From Chromatiales bacterium (GTDB taxonomy: Bacteria > Pseudomonadota > Gammaproteobacteria > Steroidobacterales > Woeseiaceae): a stretch of DNA of 64,000 nt. Position numbers and translations under genes: made by a program. Numbering within the stretch: position 1 is the stretch's first letter; each line of letters begins with the position of its first letter. Under the pieces are notes generated by a model. The model was not told where the DNA came from. It made no database searches and saw only the letters and a list, made by a program, of their open reading frames with translations. Location of the stretch: contig SHLT01000001.1 of NCBI GenBank assembly GCA_004282875.1, positions 85,366 to 149,365 on the forward strand, read 5' to 3'. Positions 58,244 through 64,000 of the stretch are shown here, in pieces.

Positions 58244-59206
58244 ATGCAGGGAACGGCGATCGCACAGCCGAATATCGCGCTGATCAAATACTGGGGCAAG
58301 CGCAACACGAAGCGCAATCTGCCTGCGGTAGGCTCGATTTCGATTACGCTACGTGAGCTGTTTACGCGGATGCACGTCAAGTTCGATGCGTCACTGGCGG
58401 CCGACACACTCATCGTAAACGGCACGCCGGACAACGCGATGTTGCCGCGGCTGGCGTCCTGCCTCGATCGTATTGCAGGGCCCGATCGCCATCGTGCACG
58501 CATTGCAAGCGACTGCAATTTTCCGATCGCGGCCGGCCTTGCCTCGTCCGCATCGGCATTCGCTGCCATTACGGTGGCCGCTGCTGCGGCTGCGGGCAAG
58601 GAGTTCGGCCAGGACTCCCTGGCAAGCCTTGCCGGACAAGGGTCGGGATCGGCGGCGCGTTCACTTTTCGGCGGATTCGTCGAATTGAAAAACATGGACG
58701 ACGATATTCGCTGTGCCACGATACTGGACGCGGCTGCCTGGCCGTTATCGGTGATTGTTGCGATTACCGAGAAAGGGCCGAAGGCGGTCGGGTCGACCGA
58801 GGCCATGGACATCAGTCGCAGGACATCGCCGTTCTATTCGGCCTGGATAGAGCAACAGGACGAGGATCTCGCAACGGCGCGCGCTGCTATCGCCCGGCGC
58901 GACTTCGAACAGCTCGCCGCTATCAGTGAACACAACTGTCTCAAGATGCACTCGATTATGTGGGCGTCCCGGCCACCGCTCGTCTACTGGAACGCAGCGA
59001 CCCTTCGGTGCCTGGAAACGCTGCGGCATTTGCAGCGTCAGGGTCTCGGCGTGTTCTTCACGATTGATGCCGGGCCGCAGGTAAAAGCCGTATGTCTGCC
59101 CGAGCATGCAGGAGAGGTGGCGGATGCGTTACGGGGGACCGCAGGTGTCACCGAGCTGATGACCACCGGGCTCGGTGAGGGCGCGCGCCTGGAGAACACT
59201 GCGTGA
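58244..59206 (+). CDS. mvaD: Diphosphomevalonate decarboxylase
   Basis: AIAQPNIALIKYWGKRNTKRNLPAVGSISITL, FPIAAGLASSASAFAAIT. Confidence 0.95.
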   Translation: MQGTAIAQPNIALIKYWGKRNTKRNLPAVGSISITLRELFTRMHVKFDASLAADTLIVNGTPDNAMLPRLASCLDRIAGPDRHRARIASDCNFPIAAGLASSASAFAAITVAAAAAAGKEFGQDSLASLAGQGSGSAARSLFGGFVELKNMDDDIRCATILDAAAWPLSVIVAITEKGPKAVGSTEAMDISRRTSPFYSAWIEQQDEDLATARAAIARRDFEQLAAISEHNCLKMHSIMWASRPPLVYWNAATLRCLETLRHLQRQGLGVFFTIDAGPQVKAVCLPEHAGEVADALRGTAGVTELMTTGLGEGARLENTA

Positions 59207-60108
59207 CGACTGTTGCGAGTGCCCCGGGAAAGATCGTGTTGTCGGGCGAGTACGCAGTGCTGTCCGGCGCACCGGCGATCTGTATGGCGGTACAACGCCG
59301 GGCCATTGTGACCATTACCGACAGTCCGGGTGCGGAGGGAGCCATAACCACACCGGGGTACGCTGGTGTCGACGCCACTGCGATTATCGACACAGTCGGC
59401 ACCAAGTGGCGGCAGGCCCGGAACGTCGAACTCGACACGCGTGCGTTTTCGGAGCAAGGGAACAAGATCGGACTGGGTTCGAGTGCGGCACTCGTCGTCG
59501 CGCTCCTGGCCGCACTGGAAAACTCGAGCGATGTCTTTGCCGCCGCGCTCGAGGCGCACCGCAGATTTCAAGGCGGGGCGGGAAGTGGTGTTGATGTCGC
59601 GGCCGCCGTGCACGGCGGGCTGATCGAATATGAGATGCAATCCGCGAACGTACGATCGCTTGGCTGGCCCGAGGGCCTGGCGATGCGCGTTCTGTGGACA
59701 GGCGTTGCAGCCAGTACCAGTGCCAAGCTGGACAAGCTGGCGGCCACCCGGGAGCGACCGTCACGCGCGGCCCTCGGGGAGAGTGCGGAACACATGGCGA
59801 AGGCCTGGCGTCGCCGCAATGCCGAGGACATACTGGCCGGGTATGCCGCTTACATTGACGTGCTGCGGCAGTTCAGCCTTGACCACGATCTCGGCATATT
59901 TGATGCTGGTCATGATGAATTGACGGATGCAGCACTTGTCGAAAACCTCGTTTACAAACCTGCCGGCGCCGGAGGCGGCGATATCGGTGTGCTGTTTGGC
60001 CTGGACCCGGCAGCGCTGGATACCTTTATCGAGGAACACAGACACTTGATACACGACGTCGTCGCTTGCGAGCTGGATCCCGCCGGCGTGCGCCTGGAAT
60101 CCGCATGA
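59203..60108 (+). CDS. GHMP kinase, probable phosphomevalonate kinase
   Basis: SAPGKIVLSGEYAVLSGAPAI, GLGSSAALVVALL, GSGVDVAAAVHGG; mevalonate kinase is supplied by the next gene. Confidence 0.8.
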   Translation: MTTVASAPGKIVLSGEYAVLSGAPAICMAVQRRAIVTITDSPGAEGAITTPGYAGVDATAIIDTVGTKWRQARNVELDTRAFSEQGNKIGLGSSAALVVALLAALENSSDVFAAALEAHRRFQGGAGSGVDVAAAVHGGLIEYEMQSANVRSLGWPEGLAMRVLWTGVAASTSAKLDKLAATRERPSRAALGESAEHMAKAWRRRNAEDILAGYAAYIDVLRQFSLDHDLGIFDAGHDELTDAALVENLVYKPAGAGGGDIGVLFGLDPAALDTFIEEHRHLIHDVVACELDPAGVRLESA

Positions 60109-62249
60109 ACGATTCCCGAATTTCCGGCCTGTATCGGCTCGGTGTTGCGGAACGCATCGCGAAGCTCGAAGAGCTGGGATGGTTGACCCCTGCCGACGCG
60201 GCGCGCCTGCGAGATGGCCGTCATATCCTGTCGACAGCCGCGGCCGACCACATGATCGAGAACGTGATCGGCGTATTCGGCCTGCCACTGGCCATTGCCC
60301 CGAACTTCATCGTCAACGGCCGCGAGCATATCGTGCCGCTGGTCGTCGAAGAGCCATCGATTACGGCCGGTCTGAGCGCGGCGGCGGCGATGGCGCGCAA
60401 GTCCGGCGGTTTCGACGTCACCAGCGACAGCTCGCTGCTCATCGGGCAGGTGCATGTGACCGACATGGCTGATGTTGACCACGCGATTGGCGCGGTGCGT
60501 GGCGCGAAGGCCACGCTGATCGAAGCGGCAAACGCCGTGCATCCGCGCCTTGTGGAGCGCGGTGGCGGCGTGCGCGATATCGAGGTGCGTCTGTTTGCGC
60601 TAAGCGACGGCAGGCCGCTGCTTGCGGTTCATGTGGTCGTTGATACCTGCGATGCCATGGGTGCCAACCTTGTGAACTCTGTCTGTGAAGCGATTGCGCC
60701 CGAAGTGGCCGACCTGTGCAATGGTCGTGTCGCACTGCGGATTATTTCCAACCTCGCGGACCGATCCTTATTCACTGCGCGCGTACGCTACACGCTGTCG
60801 GCCGAAGAGCGCGATGCCATTGTCACGGCAAACGACATTGCCTGCGTTGACCCGTACCGGGCCGCCACGCACAACAAAGGTGTGATGAACGGCGTCGACG
60901 CCCTCGCCATCGCGACGGGGAACGACTGGCGGGCCATCGAGGCCGGGGTCCATGCCCATGCTGCCGCTGCGGGCCGCTACGAGGCGCTGACCCGTTGGCA
61001 GGTCGATGCGGACGGCATGCTCGTCGGCGAAATCAAGCTACCGCTCAAGGTCGGCACGGTCGGCGGTACGCTGGCGAACAATCCAGCCGCAGCCCTCGGT
61101 CTTGCGTTGACGGGCGTGGAGAATGCGCGGGAGCTCGCCGAACTGATGGCGGCGGTCGGCCTGGCCCAGAACTTCGCTGCCTTGCGCGCGCTCGCGACCA
61201 GCGGTATCCAGGCCGGTCACATGAAACTGCATGCGCGGAGTCTGGCCGCATCTGCCGGCGCACCCGACGCGCTTTTTGATGTCGTTGTCGAACAGCTCAT
61301 CGACAGTGGCGAGGTCAAGGCGTGGAAGGCTCGGGAAATCATCGCGGCGCTGCAGGCTGACGACACCGGGCACGAGGCGGCGGGTGCAAGCGCAGCGGGC
61401 AAGGTTATTCTGCTGGGCGAGCATGGTGTCGTGTACGGTCGGCATGCGCTGGCACTGCCGATTCCCGATGCCGTGCGCGTGACGCTGGTCGAAGCGGATG
61501 CACTTATCCATGATTTGCCCGAAGAGTTTGTCGACTGCCTGTTGCAGGAACTCGGCACGCAAGATGTCGGGGTTCGCATCGTGGTTGACTCGCAGTTGCC
61601 GTTCGGCAAAGGACTGGGTTCGTCAGCCGCGATTGCCGTGGCGATCGCGAGGGCGTTCAATGCCCATCTGGATTTGGGTCTCGATGACGAACGCATCAAC
61701 GAAGTCGCGTTTGCGAGCGAGAAGCTCGCTCACGGAACGCCGTCGGGGATCGACAATACACTGTCCACCTATGCGCAGCCGATGCTGTTCAGCAAACGTG
61801 ACGGGCTGCAAATAGAATTCCTCGAACTCGACCAACTGCCGCCGCTGCTCATCGCCTGGGGAGAGGAGACCGGGAAGACGAGTGACCTGGTGGCCGCGGT
61901 ACGTGCAGGGCGCGAGCGATCACCGGCGCAGTTCGACAGCGTGTTCGATCAGATGGATGCGCTGAGTCGTACCGGCGCGGATGCGTTGCGTACTGGAAAC
62001 TGGGGGGAACTTGGGGTGGCGATGAATCTCTGCCACGGTTTGCTGAACGCAATCGGTGTATCGACGCCGGACCTCGAACGCATGGTTGCGCTCGCGCGGC
62101 AGAGCGGCGCCGTGGGTGCGAAACTCACGGGCGCAGGCGGTGGCGGATCGATTGTTGCCCTGTGTCCGCAAGGAACCAGCGAGGTCAGGGCTGCAATGCG
62201 CGCCGCCGGTTACCAGACACTGGTGCTGACGAATGAGGACACTAATTGA
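60105..62249 (+). CDS. HMG-CoA reductase (class II-like)-mevalonate kinase fusion protein, 714 aa
   Basis: N-terminal HMGR (ENVIGVFGLPLAIAPNFIVNG, DTCDAMGANLVNSVCEA, GTVGGTLANNPAA) followed in frame by GHMP kinase (GKVILLGEHGVVYGRHALALPI, PFGKGLGSSAAIAVAI, GTPSGIDNTLSTYAQ, KLTGAGGGGSIVALC). Confidence 0.93.
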   Translation: MNDSRISGLYRLGVAERIAKLEELGWLTPADAARLRDGRHILSTAAADHMIENVIGVFGLPLAIAPNFIVNGREHIVPLVVEEPSITAGLSAAAAMARKSGGFDVTSDSSLLIGQVHVTDMADVDHAIGAVRGAKATLIEAANAVHPRLVERGGGVRDIEVRLFALSDGRPLLAVHVVVDTCDAMGANLVNSVCEAIAPEVADLCNGRVALRIISNLADRSLFTARVRYTLSAEERDAIVTANDIACVDPYRAATHNKGVMNGVDALAIATGNDWRAIEAGVHAHAAAAGRYEALTRWQVDADGMLVGEIKLPLKVGTVGGTLANNPAAALGLALTGVENARELAELMAAVGLAQNFAALRALATSGIQAGHMKLHARSLAASAGAPDALFDVVVEQLIDSGEVKAWKAREIIAALQADDTGHEAAGASAAGKVILLGEHGVVYGRHALALPIPDAVRVTLVEADALIHDLPEEFVDCLLQELGTQDVGVRIVVDSQLPFGKGLGSSAAIAVAIARAFNAHLDLGLDDERINEVAFASEKLAHGTPSGIDNTLSTYAQPMLFSKRDGLQIEFLELDQLPPLLIAWGEETGKTSDLVAAVRAGRERSPAQFDSVFDQMDALSRTGADALRTGNWGELGVAMNLCHGLLNAIGVSTPDLERMVALARQSGAVGAKLTGAGGGGSIVALCPQGTSEVRAAMRAAGYQTLVLTNEDTN

Positions 62250-62818
62250 ACGACCAGCACAGAATCGTCTCGTCGGAAAGCGAAGAACTAATTCTCGTCG
62301 ACAGGGACGACAACGAGATAGGCTATGCGTCAAAGGCCGACGCGCATGACGGCGCGGGAATCCTGCACCGCGCCTTTTCCCTGTTCCTTTTTAATGAGGC
62401 AGGAGAGTTGTTACTGCAACAACGCGCTCCGTCGAAACGCTTGTGGGGCGGATTCTGGTCGAATAGCTGTTGCAGCCATCCGCGGCGCGGTGAATCGCTG
62501 GCCGTGGCCACCTCGAGACGGCTGCTTGATGAGCTAAATTTCGAAGCCGAACTCGAATATGTTTATCGATTCTGCTACGTCGCGCCGTTCGGCGATGCCG
62601 GGTCGGAAAACGAGCTGTGTCATGTTTTCCTGGGCCGAGCCGGCAGCGAGATTCGCCCCAACGACAGCGAAATAGCCGGTATTCGATACCTGACCGGGAC
62701 TGCGCTAGCAGAGGAGTTCGAACGGTATCCGGACCGATTTACGCCCTGGTTCAAACAGGAGTGGCAGGAGCTGAACAGGAATTACGCGGAGCAGCTGGCT
62801 CGCTACTGCGCGCCTTAG
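62246..62818 (+). CDS. idi: Isopentenyl-diphosphate delta-isomerase, type I
   Basis: EELILVDRDDNEIGYASKADAHDGAGILHRAFSLFLFN, LWGGFWSNSCCSHPRRGE; TTG start overlapping the upstream stop (TTGA). Confidence 0.92.
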   Translation: MNDQHRIVSSESEELILVDRDDNEIGYASKADAHDGAGILHRAFSLFLFNEAGELLLQQRAPSKRLWGGFWSNSCCSHPRRGESLAVATSRRLLDELNFEAELEYVYRFCYVAPFGDAGSENELCHVFLGRAGSEIRPNDSEIAGIRYLTGTALAEEFERYPDRFTPWFKQEWQELNRNYAEQLARYCAP

Positions 62819-64000
62819 GCGATGTACTTGTAGTACTCGATGCCGAGGTCGGCGAAGTGGCGCTCGTCGCAGCCACCGACCCGTTCGATAACAAACTCGT
62901 TGTTCGGCACGTAGTCGAGACCGGCAACGCGCCGCCCGTCGTGCAGGGCTTTGTACTGGTCAAAGGAAAGATCGACTGCAAACTGCATGGCCTCGCCAAA
63001 GCGAATCTTGCGGGTCGCTTCCTGCCAGCCCTCGGCCATGAAGAACGGAATGACTTCGGCTGCGTCGCCGCTGCCGTAACCAAGCGTCAGCACCTCCTGG
63101 CCCACTTCGAGCGAGTTCTCGTCCAGTGCCTGCTCGAATCCGGCTGCCATCCATGCGGGTAGCGCCGCCGTGTAAAGATTGCCGAGATCCAGCATGGTGT
63201 CGCTGCCGAGCTTCATCTTGTCGAGAATTTCGCGACGGAAGTGGCGCGATGCGCGGAACGCACGCAGTGCCGCCATCGTCATCGGGTAAGCCTCATAACT
63301 CAGCGTGTCGGGCTGGGCGAGACGAGCCACTTCGGGCTTGGACGTCATTTCCTTGAGCATTAGCTCAACATCAATGCCGGCTTCATAGCAATAGGATGCG
63401 AGTTCTGCCTTGTCCTCGCCATTGCCATGGCCCAGTGCGAAAAGGTACGAAACCGCCCAGCCTGTTTCCGGCATGCGGCGATACGGACGATGCATGAATA
63501 CAGCGCGCAGTGACCGCAAGTACTTGCTCGGGTTGAGTTCGCGCTTGTCATACATGTCCTGCAGCGCGTGCAGCGTCTCGTCGATATAGCAGGTTGTCGA
63601 GTACTTGCCGTTGAATACCGGAAAGTCCTGGACCTGGTGCGTCTCGGAGCGGTCCTGCCCGCAGAAACGCGCCATCGGCTTGCGGAAGTCCATGATGCGG
63701 TAATCAGATGCCGAGCCCGAACCAACCAGGTCGACGACGGCCAGTTTCGGATCTTCCTCGAGCAGCATCGCAACGGCGCCGGCTCCCTGGGTAGGTTCAC
63801 CCGAGCTGCCCCGCGCGTATTCGGCGATATCGGCGCAGACAACGATCGCCTGGCTGCCGGCACCATCGAGCGCAAGGTGTCGGATGGCGCCCTTCATACC
63901 GTAGACGCCGCCGAGGCAGGCGTGCTTGAACTCCGGGACCTCGCAGCTGCGAGAAATGGGCGGTTTGCCGCGTGAGACCAGTGCCTCATCGACCATGCCC
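62815..64000 (-). CDS. mvaS: Hydroxymethylglutaryl-CoA synthase (N-terminus outside window)
   Basis: CEVPEFKHACLGGVYGMKGAIRHLALDG (active-site Cys region), GAGAVAMLLEEDPKL; convergent with idi. Confidence 0.85.
   Translation of the reverse strand, partial: GMVDEALVSRGKPPISRSCEVPEFKHACLGGVYGMKGAIRHLALDGAGSQAIVVCADIAEYARGSSGEPTQGAGAVAMLLEEDPKLAVVDLVGSGSASDYRIMDFRKPMARFCGQDRSETHQVQDFPVFNGKYSTTCYIDETLHALQDMYDKRELNPSKYLRSLRAVFMHRPYRRMPETGWAVSYLFALGHGNGEDKAELASYCYEAGIDVELMLKEMTSKPEVARLAQPDTLSYEAYPMTMAALRAFRASRHFRREILDKMKLGSDTMLDLGNLYTAALPAWMAAGFEQALDENSLEVGQEVLTLGYGSGDAAEVIPFFMAEGWQEATRKIRFGEAMQFAVDLSFDQYKALHDGRRVAGLDYVPNNEFVIERVGGCDERHFADLGIEYYKYIA

Noticed and set aside
1-64000. CRISPR arrays, tRNA/rRNA genes, prophage or IS transposases
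   Set aside because: None seen on reading; intergenic regions are short and no repeat-spacer pattern, tRNA cloverleaf or transposase was recognised.

Overview
This 64 kb, GC-rich, gene-dense window is chromosomal and looks gammaproteobacterial: dsbA/cytochrome c4/engB/polA synteny, lptM, ExeA/GspB, SapC and TonB-receptor genes. I saw no rRNA, tRNA, CRISPR array, prophage or complete IS element. The main blocks are: (1) a leucine dehydrogenase plus branched-chain 2-oxoacid dehydrogenase operon that runs into a DUF1611/DgcN-like gene cut by the window edge; (2) a coupled four-gene operon of isoaspartyl peptidase, BKACE/DUF849 (apparent CTG start), thioesterase and TauD/TfdA dioxygenase; (3) a SapC, TonB receptor, TPR-2OG oxygenase and TPR-sulfotransferase region; (4) dsbA-cyt c4-engB / polA, with a structured sRNA candidate at the Spot 42/ErsA position and an inserted 1191-aa orphan gene; (5) an argR-argG-[P-loop gene]-argC-argD-argF'-argB-argH cluster with acyl-ornithine-transcarbamylase features, no recognisable acylglutamate synthase or deacylase, and a REPIN-like palindrome; (6) a two-component system divergent from an ABC/FtsX export operon with a consensus sigma-54 promoter; (7) an orphan FlhC-like regulator, a DAK2-DegV fusion and gspAB; (8) a complete mevalonate-pathway cluster with an HMG-CoA reductase-mevalonate kinase fusion. 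The strongest novelty candidates are the P-loop gene in the arg operon, the HMGR-MVK fusion cluster, the sRNA candidate between engB and polA, and the BKACE operon. All family calls were made by eye from motifs; no searches were run.
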